Assembly: GCA_029216955.1 (NCBI GenBank) | Contig: JANAVB010044017.1 | Location: 4,672,234 to 4,736,233, forward strand | DNA length: 64,000 nucleotides | Reading direction: 5' to 3' | Source: Iris pallida | Taxonomy: Eukaryota; Streptophyta; Magnoliopsida; Asparagales; Iridaceae | Shown here: positions 37,801-49,766 of the stretch, in pieces | Layout of the letters: every line of letters starts with the position of its first letter | Position numbering within the stretch: position 1 is the stretch's first letter | Program-made: the position numbers and the translations under genes | The notes under the pieces: model-generated | Seen by the model: only the letters and a program-made list of their open reading frames with translations | Told to the model about the DNA's origin: nothing | The model's database searches: none

Positions 37801-38879
37801 AGGAAGTTCGAGTCGTTTATGGGGGAGCATGGTTATGCACGGACGACGTCGGACCATTGTGCATTTGTGAGGTATTTTGCCGATGATGATTTTATCATCT
37901 TATTGCTCTATGTTGATGATATGCTATTAGTGGGTCGGAATGCCACTAGGATAGAGGAGTTGAAGCGCCAACTGGGCACGGCCTTCTCTATGAAGGATTT
38001 GGGCGCAGCGAAGACTATTCTTGGGATGGAGATCAGCCGAGAGAGAGAGTCCAAGCTGCTACACTTGTCCAAAAGAAGTACATTCACCGGGTACTTCAGC
38101 GTTTCGGGATGGACGGGTCGAAGAAAGTGAGCTCCCCCCTCGCGGCTCACTTTAAGTTCACTGAGGAGCAGTGTCCATCTACCGAGGACGAAAAGGAAGA
38201 TATGGAGCGGGTTCCATATGCTTCAGCTGTGGGAAGCCTTATGTATGCCATGGTGTGTACGAGGCCAGATATTGCTCATGCAGTTGGTACGGTTAGCAGG
38301 TATCTTTCGAATCCTGGAAGGGTACACTGGAGTGCGGTCAAGTGGATTCTACGATATCTTCAGGGCACTGCTGGTTGGAGACTTTCCTTTGGTGGTGACG
38401 AGCCGAAGCTGGTTGGGTATACCGACGCTGATATGGCTGGAGATGTAGACACGAGGCGATCGACTTCAGGCTACGTGATGATGTTTGCGGGAGGAGCAGT
38501 GTCGTGGCAGTCGCGGTTGCAGAAGTGTGTTGCCTTGTCGACGACGGAGGCAGAATACATTGCGGCGACGGAGGCTTGCAAGGAGCTGTTGTGGATGAAG
38601 AAGCTGTTGTAGGAAATGGGACTGAAGCAAGAGCAGTATACTTTGCTTTGCGACAGTCAGAGTGCTATCCATCTTGTGAAGAATCAGACGTTTCATAGCC
38701 GGTCCAAGCACATCGAGACTCGGTATCATTGGATACGGGATGTGGTTGAGAAGAAGGACGCGGAGCTTGAGAAGGTGCATACAGATGACAACGGAGCTGA
38801 TATGTTCACGAAGATTCTACCAAAGGGGAAGTTTGAGTACTGCAGGCAGATCGTCGGGATGACGACGTCCTCCCCATAG
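34852..38879 (+). pseudogene. gag-pol: Copia gag-pol polyprotein, two in-frame TAG stops and one frameshift
   Basis: The first open part, 34852-37038 (728 aa), starts at an ATG 49 bases past the primer site. It has gag (about 1-230), a CCHC knuckle at 234-247 whose second Cys is Tyr (237), protease DSGA at 297, the integrase HHCC region from 426, and the integrase core with D488, D551 and E586 (35 residues between the last two, as expected). TAG at 37036-37038 interrupts the frame; it stays open again to about 38070 with reverse transcriptase (MDVKTAFLHG, YVDDM at about 37909-37923). A one-base loss near 38069-38074 shifts the frame. The rest, to 38879, is the reverse transcriptase end and RNase H (YTDAD, STTEAEY, CDSQSA), cut by TAG at 38610-38612 between catalytic residues. 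Both TAGs could come from CAG by C-to-T change. Confidence 0.93.
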
Positions 38880-38882
38880 TTG

Positions 38883-38896
38883 TGAAGGGGGAGATT
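38883..38896 (+). promoter_or_regulatory. Polypurine tract of the copia element
   Basis: tgaagggggagatt lies directly before the 3' LTR (TGTTAGAG) and four bases after the pol stop. Confidence 0.88.
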
Positions 38897-39688
38897 TGTT
38901 AGAGTGGGTGGGGTTCCTAACCTATGTGGAGAAGATCCCGGAGTGCGACGAGCGCCGTCCGATGTCGGAGAAGCTCGGGAGTAGTTGTTGCTGCTGCTGC
39001 TGCCCCAAAGGGGGTTCTGGACCAAGTCTGCCGAGTTCGGGCCGAACTCGGTCCCAGGCCGAGTTCTGGCCGAACTCGGTCTGGCCGTTCCAGGGTTTGG
39101 CCATCCAGTGCTGGTTGCCCCACACAGAGTTCTGGCCGAACTCTGTGTGTCGGGGGGCTGAAGCGGATTTCAGGATGAGTTTTCATTATTGGATCTAATC
39201 CAACGGTCCAGGTTGGTTGCGGGATTAGGGAGATATATTGAGTTTTCTCAACCCTAACTCATTATCGCATTGGACAACACAAGTTTGAGAGAGAAGGAGG
39301 CAAGAGTGCCATTGCAACTTCAGAGAAGAAGACGGAGGATTGAAGGTCGTTTTCGAAGGAGATCGTGTTTCGGGTAATCTCTACTCGTCGTTCCTCGTTC
39401 TTCGTAGCCTTGTGATCATTGTTCTTGTCTCTGAGTGTTGTGGGGATCCGATTTGGATCGGGAGGAGTTTGTAGAGGGTGTAATTCTTCTATTCCATTAG
39501 TGGAGGCTTCTCAGGGTTGGACTCCGATCGTCCCGTGGTTTTTTCCCGCAAGGGTTTCCACGTCAAAAATTCTCTGTGTCTGCGTGGTTATTTTTGTGTG
39601 CTTGTTTTTGGGTTCGTGCGTTGTTTGCTCGGTCCTCTCGCAGGTACTCTCCGGTTTGGGGAAAGGTTTTCGCGCTTTTTTCCCAACA
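38897..39688 (+). repeat. 3' LTR of the copia element
   Basis: Matches the 5' LTR except for 11 transitions and one extra C, counted by eye. The first difference is at base 5 (TGTTA instead of TGTTG). Confidence 0.95.
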
Positions 39689-39693
39689 AAGCG

Positions 39694-40760
39694 TACTAAT
39701 CCGATGTTTGTGTCATTGCAGTAGGATGCATAACTAAGACTTGATCGTTGTGAAGTAGTTATCCTTCTCTTGGCAAATTCTCTAATCGGTGGGTGGTTAT
39801 CTTTTGTTTTCCTGCAACATCTTTTGATCGATGATGTCTTAGATAATGATAAAGATAAAAGAAACCACATGTATATTTTTATTGCTAATGAGTGGAACAC
39901 TGAAACGGTAATCCTTACCCTTTTCGTCCACAATACGGCTTTATTTTTGTACGAGAAACATACTTTATGAACTTCATATGGAAAGCGGTATGAAATGGTT
40001 TTGTAGCATGAAATAATTGAAAATATTTGGGACCAACGGATGTGATAACTCTGGATGGGAATTGAGAACTCGAGTAATGTGATGTATAAGTATAGATTTA
40101 AAGTTACATTTGTATTTACTTTCAGTTTCTATTGTCATGCAAGATATATTTTATAGTTAAGTTGAACACGTATTTGCATGTTCATGGACAACTTGTGCAC
40201 AAGGTTTGGTATTTTATTTCGAACGGTATCTGGGGCATTAGGACCGTATCGACCTAAAAGAAAATTATTTCGACGTGCTAATAGACACGAGGTATTTTGG
40301 TACCTTCATTGAGACGAGGTAATCGCTCTTAAAGGGCACATCACAATACCATGGAAAAGACCTTCGTGGTGTTGAAATCACCAATAACTGTCATGTAGAT
40401 AGGCTACATTGCTAATAATCGATTATTTCTGCAAGGGCGGTAAGTGTTATTCCTTGTTTTGCAGGAATGAACAAGTTGTTTCATGCTTATATTCTGTATT
40501 ATTGATAATGAAATGTTAGTAGACCCTAGTCCATATTAGAAAAATCATTCTAATCATTATACACTTCACATATATAATATATTGGTTATAGGAGTTGGGT
40601 TGGTACTGCTCACTAGTCCATTCCCCAATGTACTAACCCCCTCCTCCGTAGGTGTTGGGAACAATACGGATGCTCAAGGACGATAAAGGACTCGTGAAAC
40701 ATTTTAAATTTTTTCATGTTCAAAGTACTTGAAGTTATTTTCTTTAGAAGGCATTTCGAT
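39694..40760 (+). repeat. Old LTR relic A, right part
   Basis: Continues the LTR relic interrupted by copia. It shares with 41800-42660 the blocks catggacaac(a/t)tgtgcacaagg, aatgtacta and gtgttgg(g/a)aac, in the same order and orientation. It is also related, in reverse, to the LARD-like LTR at 11-12 kb. Diverged and non-coding. Confidence 0.5.
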
Positions 40761-41330
40761 TGCAATGTAATAAAAGAGGCATGATATATGAAATAATCAT
40801 ATTATTTCATGATAGCATGTCAGCTTGTTATTTATTTCATGGACTGGAAACCGAGAGGATATTACAATTGTATTGAGAAATGTATTCTGCTACAAGACTT
40901 TAATAGAAGATCTATTTTATTCCTATATTATGTCTTCAACTTTCTATTGGCATGTTCCTTCAACCCTAAATTTAAATAGTTTATTACACGTTTACAGTCA
41001 TACCTTGTACAAGTACAATTTAGACTTATACGGTATTATATCCGGTGATGACTTATCAATTCGACAGAATCGGGCTGTAACATACAATGGAGTCCAAATA
41101 TAAGTATAGCAATGATGAACAATACAAGAATACATAAAATCACTATGAATTCGGAGGTAGTGGTGGTTGGTACTAGTAGATTCGTATCAAGTGTAGTGCT
41201 CCGATTATGTTGCATATGGTGTGGGCTAGTGGTCGGAATAGCTGAGTCAGAATAAGATAATAAGGAAACCTTGTCGGTATCGATTGATCAGGATGGTGAA
41301 TTAAGACCTTTTCCTTATTATGGGGTAGAT
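40761..41330 (+). other. Interval between old LTR relics, no gene seen
   Basis: About 570 bp, AT-rich. One 92-codon plus-strand frame at 40825-41103 has no recognised feature. If the flanking relics are a true LTR pair, this is a strongly deleted internal region; no primer site or polypurine tract was found. Confidence 0.4.
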
Positions 41331-42660
41331 GCTATAGAAATTGTGCCCAAGATGCAATAGATTGTGTCTTGGAGAAAGAATTCTTTGTAAGATTCTCTGT
41401 CTCAAGACCCTTGTACTGTTGGTTTTCGATGTCGCTTTCATTGTTGGTTTTTATGATGAATTTTCTTAGATGTTTTCGATGAATATTTTCATGGCTTACT
41501 TTCTTTATCTTCACATTCATATCGAATTACTGAGAGAAAGAGAAGCAGAATTCTGAATCGTTGTTGTTGTGAAAGCAGGTGAACAAGTAAATGGATCTTA
41601 AAGTCGTGTGGAAGATCTCTTTCTTATGGTAGTTCACAAATAAATGAGTGGCTTTTATCCTTCGACGATCCTTTATCATCAGGCTTTATGAAGAATGACT
41701 TGTTATTGCGTATGGAGCTAATCAATAATACCTAGTAAGAACCCATAAAGATAATAAAAGTTAAATAATCATATTTCCAGTAAATTGTTGTAAATTAAGT
41801 AATCAATTGTATGTCATTGAAAGAAATGTTGGACATGTGGAGCAAAGTTCCAAGATTTGGGTAGTTAGTATATCGAGCTACGACTCGAAAGATATATGGT
41901 AACTTAGATGATAAGTCCCTAGATTGTGCAGGAAAGTCCCTAGAATAGGTAGTTGGTATTACGGGCTATATGACTCTAGGCAATGTAACAAGACAAATAA
42001 GAACTATGACATATCTATTAAGTTTTCCATTGTCATGCATGATATGTTTTCTTAGTAGCTAGTTTGCATATGCATGCATGGTCATGGACAACATGTGCAC
42101 AAGGTTTAGTTCACCGAAACGGTACTCCAGGGCCACGAAATAGATTTGGACTAGGTATGAACAAGATAGTGTTGAAGTACTAGCAGAGGTGATCCGGAAG
42201 CCGTCCGGAGGGCTAGCTACCTGTCATTGAAGTGAAACCGTCTGACTACGTAGTCCAAGATAGTGTGTAGTCAGTGACCTTCATATAGACAAGTGCCATA
42301 GCTAACAATATTTTATGTAGGCAGAGTAAGTATTATTATTGATATACAAGGAAGGAAATCGACCGTGAGTAAGTTTCACCGAATTGGTAGAAAATTATAG
42401 ATTGCTTTTATCCTATCATATGAATTGTTAATGGACTCTAAGACAAGATAGCAAAGATAACAAATAATAGAGTTATTCTCATATAAATTTACACTGTTGA
42501 TTAAAGACGACATTGGTTACGGCCGCTCACAGTACACGACAATGTACTAATCCACGTCTCCACGGGCGTTGGAAACTTGGTTGGAGATCAAAGACGATAG
42601 AGGCTCATGTCCCACTCTTAAGAAGAATTGCACTCTTAGCTTGAAGCTTCCAAGTGGAGA
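41331..42660 (+). repeat. Old LTR relic B
   Basis: Second copy of the relic LTR, beginning near attgtgcccaagatgc and containing tagattgtgtcttgg, ggtcatggacaacatgtgc and ctatatgaaggt-type words (the latter in reverse relation to the LARD-like LTR). Ends are not sharp. Confidence 0.5.
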
Positions 42661-42949
42661 AGAAAACATCACGAAAGGTGTATTTAAGTTTTATTTTAAC
42701 AAGGGATATGATGTATGGAACAATTGTATCTCATTTCAATATTTTTACAAGTTGTAAGCCAAGTTTGTCATTTTTACTCTGATGTTTAAGAGCCTTATAT
42801 TTTTCGTTGCAAAATTATCAATAATGAATTTCTTTCATTTCTATATGTGCATTTAATTTTTTTCATGTCCCACTGCAAATTCTTTACATATTTATATTTT
42901 ATAAAATGAACACTAGCATAAATCAGGCTTGTTCAACATCACGCCTAGT

Positions 42950-43190
42950 GGCAACCTTTTAATTCAGTGAAATCGGGAAGTGACATCCAGTCCGTAAAGA
43001 ATGCCATGAACATATGCTGGATGACCTCCGTAACGACATGAGAGTAGGAGGAGACATTCTCTGTAAATGCTCTCTTACTATCCTTTGAAGACTATGCAAT
43101 ACTCTGCATCCCCTCCCAATTAGACTGAGCAGGAGCAAGAGGAGGATCAGTTGCAAAATATGTAGGTGGATGAGCTCTGGAGTATACCTA
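42950..43190 (-). pseudogene. Protein-like remnant of unknown origin
   Basis: On the minus strand about 75 codons from about 43180 to 42960 read protein-like, with one TAG, including words such as HPPTYFATDPP, QSNWEGMQSI and FFTDWMSLPDF. A different frame of the same DNA is open for 65 codons but Leu/Arg-rich. No family is recognised; a decayed retroelement or captured exon are both possible. Confidence 0.3.
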
Positions 43191-43800
43191 TCATAGTTGT
43201 GTACCCGTAGATAATGTTATATCAGATACGATATCTTATGCTTATCTATACATTATTTCTATTTTAAATTATCTATTTGTTATGGGTTAAATTCCTATTT
43301 GTAATTATGTTTAGAAATTGATTCTCACTTTAAATATCAAATTTTCGTAAATTAAAAACAAAATTTGCAATTAAACCCCTCATTTAACTTTACAATTTCA
43401 AAAGTTATTCGGCTTGTTCGGTTGTACTATTTCTATTATTTAATATGTCATGCTGAAAGTTGGAATTGTGATTAAATTATATTAAAATAAGCGGCCGAAA
43501 GTTGGACTAGTTGTTAAATTACTAAAGTTGGACTTCAAAATACATATATAGAATTATCGTTTTCAAAATATACACATAAATATATAAATTTTTAATAAAG
43601 AATTGAAGGTATTTGCATAATTGCACAAATTTATTGGTTTTTCGTTTTGGACAAAAACCGAAATCCAGAATCAAAACCGAGTAAATTTTTATTGTATTTT
43701 CAAAACCAAAATTGAACCAAATTTTTTTTCAAATCGAACTGAATCTCTTATTCGATTCGGCTCGATTTTTTATTTTATTATAATAGTGTTTTTGAAGCAA
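43191..43800. other. AT-rich spacer, no gene seen
   Basis: Contains a stretch at 43630-43770 with repeated tt(c/t)gg, aaaccga and caaaacc words, typical of plant repetitive DNA. No long frame or RNA gene. Confidence 0.45.
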
Positions 43801-43810
43801 TGGATAATTG

Positions 43811-43892
43811 TGGCGAACTCGCCTCCCCTGGGACTCGAACTCCGACCATTGGACCACATGCATCTCTCTTAACCACTAGTCTAGAGGTCATT
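43811..43892 (-). mobile_element. tRNA-like SINE head or tRNA pseudogene
   Basis: On the minus strand TAGTGGTTAAG (43868-43878, box A-like) and GGAGTTCGAGTCC (43831-43843, box B, strong match to GGTTCGANTCC) have tRNA-like spacing. The outer sequences do not pair as a full acceptor stem, so it is not a working tRNA gene by eye. A SINE is the likelier reading because no functional genes are near. Confidence 0.4.
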
Positions 43893-44200
43893 TGTGGTTT
43901 TATTATTATAATAGTGAGTGGAGGAAAACCTCTCAAACAACTTATTCTACATAGAATTTGTTTTAATTCATATGGCTGTTGATTAAAACTCTAGATTAAC
44001 AACCAGGGCTAAGGGCTATGTTTCTATATCATTCATTATATGCGTATGCAGGTTGAACGCACATTCATTTATGGGTTCATTTATGGGCCAAGAGATCCTA
44101 TAATGAGACCGGGAAAATATTAAAGAAATTTGTATTTCAAATGCATAAAAACCTGAAATTAACTTTCATAAATGCATATTATATTGTTTGCATGAAATAA

Positions 44201-46519
44201 GGTTGCGTTTGGTTCATTGTAATGTAATCGTAATCGTAATGGAATTGGATTTGTAATGTAATTGAGTTTGTAATGTAATGGAATTACAATTACATTACTA
44301 TGTTTGGTTGAAACATGTAATCAAACCATGTAATGTAATGTTAATTGTATTCATGTGTTTGGTTTACCATGTAATGTAATTGAATTTTTAATTTAATATT
44401 TTTTTAAAAATACAACATAAAATTTAAAAAGTTGATCCTTACAAAATTTCAAAAATTTAAAAAGAAAAAAAATTAAAAATAAATAATAAAAAAGGTAAAA
44501 AAATGGTTTGTTTTCTGCTTAAAAAAAGACCAAAAAACGAAAATAAAGACAAAAAATAAAAAATGCCAAAAATGACAAACGAACAAAACAGAAGGAAAAA
44601 AAAAATCCAAAAATGAAAAGCGATAAAAAAGAAAAACGACAAAAAAAAAAGATCAAAAATGTGAAAACCATAAAAAGTGACCAATAATGATAAAAAAAAT
44701 GACTAAAAACAAAAAAATTGACAAAAAACAACAATAAATGAAAGGAAAAAAAGGACGAAAAACGACCAAAAACAAAAAAAAAGGGCAAAAATGAACAAAA
44801 ACGACAAAAAACGAAAACAATGACAAAAAATGATAAAAAAGAGCAAAAAAAAATAAAAACGATAAAAATGAACAGAAATGGCAAAAAAAAAAAAAAATAC
44901 GAAAAAGGACCAAAAAAAGAGGGAATTAAAACGAGCATAAACGACCAAAAAAAATGAAAAAAAACCCCAAAAAAGCAAAAAAGGATAAAAAAAAGTGACA
45001 AAAAACATGCAAAATCGACCAAAAACGATAGAAGACGATAAAAACGTGAAAAATGGTAAAAAACGTAAAAGATCGACAAAAATTGATAAATACATGCAGA
45101 AATGGCAAAAAATGTGCAAAATCGACAAAAAAACGATAAAAACGTAAAAATTGACCAAAAAAACATAAAAAAAAAGGCAAAAATGAACAAAAACGACAAA
45201 AAAAAGGGCAAAAAGAACAAAAAAAAAAGGACAAAAAACGACAAAAAAAAAAAAACAAAAACGAACAAAACTGACAAAAAATGACAAAAACGACAAAAAA
45301 AACGGACAAAAACAACAAAAAAAAGGACAAAAACGACAAAACAATAAACAAAACAAAAATTGAACAAAAATGACAAAAAAAACGGACAAAAACAACACAA
45401 AAAAGGACAAAAAACGACAAAAAACAAACAAAAACAAAAAAAAACGAACAAAAACGACAAAAAATGAACAAAAAAAGGACAAAAACGACAAAAAATCGAA
45501 CAAAAATGACAAAAAACGAGCAAAAATTACAAAAAACGAACAAAAAAAGACCAAAAACAACAAAAAGGAGAATACGACAAAAAAACGAAAAAAAAACGAA
45601 CCAAAAATGACAAAAAAAATGAACAAAAACGACAAAAAAAAAACGGACAAAAACAAAAAAAAGGACAAAAAACGACAAACAAAACAAACAAAATAACAAA
45701 AAACGAACAAAAATGACAAAAACGAACAAAAACGACAAAAAAACGAACAAAAAAAGGACAAAAAACGACAAAAAACCGAACAAAAGTTGAAAAAAACAAC
45801 GAACAAAAAATTACAAAAAAAACAAACAAAAACGACAAAAAACGAACAAAAAAGGACAAAAACCAACAAAAAAAATGACAAAAACGACAAAAAAACAAGC
45901 AATAACAACGAAAAACGAACAAAAATGACAAAAAACGAACAAAAAACGATAAAAAACGGACAAAAACGACAAAAACAAACAAAACAACAAAAAGCGAACA
46001 AAATGACAAAAAAACGAACAAAAACGACAAAAACTGACAAACACAACAAAAAGGACAAAAACGAACAAAAAAAACAAACAAAAACAACCAAAAACGAAAA
46101 AAAATAACAAAAATGACAAAAAAAACGACAAAAAACGAACAAAAACAACCAAGAACGACAAAAAACAAACAAAAACAACATAAAATGACCAAAAACGAAC
46201 AAAAATGACAAAAAACGAACAAAAACGACCAAAACCGAACAAAAATGACCAAAACAAACAAAAACAACAAAAAAGGACAAAAAACGAACAAAAAGATCAA
46301 ATTATAGCATACCAACCTTCCGCTTAAGTTGTAATGTAATTGCGATTACATAGGTTTTATGATGTAATTGAGTTTAGAAGAAACTGATGTAATGTAATCA
46401 AATTTGTAATCGCGATTACATTACATCTAATTTTTTTTGTCCAACCAAACACCCGAGTTAGATTGACAACGTAATGCCAATTACATTACGTTGTCCAATC
46501 CTGCAAACCAAACGGGCCC
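44201..46519. mobile_element. PIF/Harbinger-type non-autonomous element, copy 1
   Basis: Ends are GGTTGCGTTTGGTT at the left and, inverted, GGGCCCGTTTGGTT at the right, flanked by the 3-bp duplication TAA (44198-44200 and 46520-46522). TAA/TTA duplications and such G-rich ends are typical of PIF/Harbinger and Tourist-like elements. About 250 bp of subterminal sequence on each side is built from taatgtaat/attacatta words. No transposase is encoded; the interior is an A-rich array. Very similar in structure to 46805-49942. Confidence 0.75.
44500..46305. repeat. A-rich degenerate array (aaaaacgac/aaaaatgac/gaacaaaa words)
   Basis: Nearly 1.8 kb in which the plus strand is mostly A with C and G and almost no T. 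The units (aacaaaaacgac, aaaaatgac, aaaaaggac) have no strict period. The minus strand therefore almost lacks A and cannot form stop codons, which creates Phe-rich frames of up to 525 codons (44703-46280) that are not genes. Confidence 0.9.
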
Positions 46520-46522
46520 TAA

Positions 46523-46801
46523 GTTTCTAAAAATTTATAATTACATACCTTGTAGCTGATTGCATACAATTTTGCAGTGACATATTTAGAGGACTAAGGA
46601 GGATATTCAATAAATGAAGTAAAAGATTGGGGAAGAAAAACTTAAGAAAAGCAGTTGGAAATTTCTTGCGGAATTAAAAATATAGTTTCCAACTTTGGGG
46701 TCAAACTCTCGCAAATATGTTTTTTTAATTTCCTTACACGCATGACAATTAAAAATCTGTGAGATTTTCTTTTACTTTTCCTTCCAATGGTCCTCAACAA
46801 T
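46523..46801. other. Spacer between the two PIF-type elements
   Basis: About 280 bp AT-rich sequence; nothing recognised. Confidence 0.6.
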
Positions 46802-47029
46802 TAAGGTTGTGTTTGGTTCATTGTAATGTAATCGTAATCGTACTGGTAATGTAATTTAATTTGTAATGTAATAGAGTTACAATTACATTACTATGTTTGG
46901 TTGAACATATAATTAAACCATATAATGTAATGTCAATTGCATTCATATGTTTGGTTGACAACGTATGTAATTGAGTTTCTAATTTAATATTTTTTAAATA
47001 CAACAAAAAAAGTAGACAAATAAAATATT

Positions 47030-48530
47030 TCAAAAAGAAAAAAAGGAAAAAATTAAAAATAAGTAATAAATAATTAAAGGAAAAAGATTATTTTGTCCTT
47101 CTGCTAAAGAAGACAAAAATTGACCACAAATGAAAAAACCACAAAAAACAAAAAAAAAACAAGAATGACAAACGAACCAAAACAAAACAAAACAACCAAA
47201 AACGGAAAAAAAAAATCAACACAGACAAAAAAGGGAGAAAAACCATCAAAAGTGACGAAAATGATCAAAATGACCAAAACAAAAAATACCCAAAAACAAC
47301 AGAAATGAAAAAAAAAGGACTAAAAGCAAAAAATGACTAAAAGCAAAAAAACGAACAATAGGACCAAAAAGGATAAAAAAAAACAACACAAACAACCAAA
47401 AAAAAAAAAAAAGGGATAACGAAAGTATGAAAAATGACGAAAACAATCAAAAAATATCAAAAAAGAACAAACAAAAACGAGCAAAAAATGGAAACAAAAA
47501 CGACACAAAAAAGATTAAAAAGTTCAAAAATACGACTAAAAATGAAAAAAAAAAAGGGCAAAAAATGAGAAACGATAACAAAACTGATAAAAATAATATG
47601 CAAAAACGACAATAATCGAACAAAAACGACTAAATACGATAAAAAAAAATGCAAATAAGAGCAGAAACAATAAAAAAACGTGCAAAAAACGAAAAAAATA
47701 AAGTGCAAAATCGACCAAAAATAATAAAAACCCATGCAAAAATGTGAAAAAGGCAAAAAAAAGAAGTGCAAAACCGATTAAAAATGATAAAAATCCGTGC
47801 AAAATCGACCAAAAAATAATAAAAACGGGCAAAAAAGCCAAAAAAGACCAAAAACGATAAAAAAAAAACATGTAAAAATAGTCAAAAACGGACAAAATGA
47901 ACCAAAAATGATAACAAACGTGCAAAATCGACCAAAAAAAAGAAAAATGTGCAAAAGCAACCAAAAATGATATAAAAAAGTGCAAAAAACAGTCGAAACC
48001 GCAAAAAAGTACAAAATCTACCAAATACGAAAAAAGGTGCAAAAATGGCAAAAAAGTTCAAAATCGACCAAAAATGATAAAAAAGTTCAAAAGTGACCCA
48101 AAACGATAATTAAATGTGCAAAAGGTCAAAAACCGCAAAATGCACAAAATTGACCAAAAACGATAAAAGAAAGTGCAAGAACGGCAAAAAATGTGCAAAA
48201 TCGACAAAAAAAAAGGTTAAAAAGTGCAAAAAACGGCCAAAAGCGACCAAAATCGATAAAAAATGTGCAAAATAGTCAAAAAGGCACAAAATAGACCAAA
48301 AACGTGAAAAACGGCAAAAAAAGTTCAAAACTGGCCACAAAAAAGGCAAAATACATGCAAAATCGGCCAAAAAGGGTCGAAAAAAGGTCAAAAAAAAAAC
48401 GTGCAAAAACGACCAATAATTGAAAAAGAGAAAAAGGGTCCAAAACGAGCAAAACCGGGACGAAAAAATTAAACAAAAACGACCAAAAAATGACCAAAAA
48501 GGGAGAGAAAGTCAAAAAAGGAACAAACGA
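47030..48530. repeat. A-rich degenerate array, gtgcaaaa/cgaccaaaaatgataaaa type
   Basis: Longer units than in copy 1: gtgcaaaatcgaccaaaa and aatgataaaaa recur at intervals of about 30-40 bp between 47690 and 48410; the left part resembles the copy 1 array. Again poor in T on the plus strand. Phe-rich minus-strand frames are artefacts. Confidence 0.85.
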
Positions 48531-48585
48531 CCAAATTACAGTGTACCACCCTTCTTCGTAAGTTCTAATGTAATCGCGATTACAT

Positions 48586-49766
48586 CAAGGTGTTGGATGG
48601 GTCGGTCTAGGCCGACCCGGGCCCAGGTCAAATCGGGTTTGACCGGGCCCGGTCCGGGCCGGGCTCAGACCGTGAGCGAAAGCGGGCTGGGCCGGGCTAA
48701 CCCGGAGGGGAATGGCTGGACATAGCCCGGACCCGAGGCCCGATTTGGTCGGGCCGGGCTGGGCCGGTTCAGCGGTGGACAGATCGTCCCCGTTTGAGTT
48801 AGGAAAACCCAAAAAACAAAATGATTTGCTTTCTAAAAAAAAAATTGAATTACCAAGTAAAATAATTCATAAACTGCGATAAATGACTAATACATATACT
48901 ACGATTAATGACTAATACAACATTTTAAAGACTCATACAAGATTACTAGTACATAAACTGCGATTAATGACTGATACAAGATTTCTAGTACATAAACTGT
49001 GATTAATGACTAATACAAGATTTCTAGATGTTGATACATGATTTTAAATGTCGGCGTAGCTTCCCTATACCATGGCTGTGGTCCTATTTTATTTGTTTCC
49101 TACAATGCAAACTTTCAACAAGAACTTTAGTAGTGTATCTTCTTTCGGTACCGCCACTTGCACGACGCTCATCTTAAACTCCGCTAAAATGATGCCAAAT
49201 TTTTGAATCATCTAACGGTGCCGGATGAGGTTGCTATTGCTGATCTTACAGTTGCTGCGGTAGTTGGTCATTATCTATGATATAGATCGTCTCTTCACAG
49301 GAGTTTGCTTGTAAAAATTGTAAGAGAAAGAAATTGTGGTGTGATTAAGTTTAAAGATTTATGGCATATTTATAGTTTTTTGTGCAAAATGACCTATTTT
49401 ACCCCCAAAAAGAGTTGTTCAAAGGGTATTTTTGGTTATTTCAAGCAAAATGACAAAATACCCTTCCAATTATCAAAAATAGCAAGTAAAATGGTCATTT
49501 GGCATTCCAACGTTTAAAAAACCTAAAAAAATTCAAAAAACCGGCCGAACCGGGCCTCGACCGGTCCGGCGCGGTCCGGGTCGGCCCGGTCGGGCTTGGG
49601 TGGTTTGCCCGGCCTGGACCCGCGCTCAAACCGGGCTAGTGGGTCAGGAAGATAGGCCCGACCTGCACATATATAGGGGTGGTTCAGGTCGGTCCGGGTC
49701 GTTGACCGGGCTCGGGCCGACCCGGCCTGAGTTTGACTGGGTTGGACTCAAGCCGGGGACCGGGCC
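48586..49766. mobile_element. hAT-type non-autonomous insertion
   Basis: Flanked by an 8-bp duplication GATTACAT (48578-48585 and 49767-49774). Copy 1 of the host element has this word once at the same place and continues with the same sequence (aggttttatgatgtaatt), so the empty site is visible. Eight-base duplications are typical of hAT elements. Both ends are GC-rich with ccgggcc/ggcccgg words in both orientations (48590-48770 and 49545-49766); the middle is AT-rich. The left end, CAAGGTG, is hAT-like, but a matching right terminus is not evident. Confidence 0.7.

Larger units (their letters stand above)
33997..39688 (+). mobile_element. Ty1/copia LTR retrotransposon, structurally complete, coding region broken
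   Basis: 5692 bp with LTRs at 33997-34787 and 38897-39688, a perfect 5-bp duplication, primer site, polypurine tract and one gag-pol region with domain order gag, protease, integrase, reverse transcriptase, RNase H (the copia order). Gag and reverse transcriptase resemble the Tork/Tnt1-like group. I counted 11 substitutions and one 1-bp indel between the LTRs, about 1.4%, so insertion is recent. Two in-frame TAGs, one frameshift and a damaged zinc knuckle make this copy unable to encode its own full set of proteins. Confidence 0.95.

Noticed and set aside
43811..43892. Functional tRNA gene
   Set aside because: Boxes A and B are tRNA-like but the outer strands do not form a clear acceptor stem, and the context is repetitive.
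44519..46315. Phe-rich minus-strand frames up to 525 codons
   Set aside because: The plus strand here almost lacks T, so the minus strand almost lacks A and cannot form stop codons in any frame. All frames are open and the composition is a pure repeat artefact.
47246..48515. Phe-rich minus-strand frames in PIF-type copy 2
   Set aside because: Same cause: an A-rich array with little T on the plus strand.
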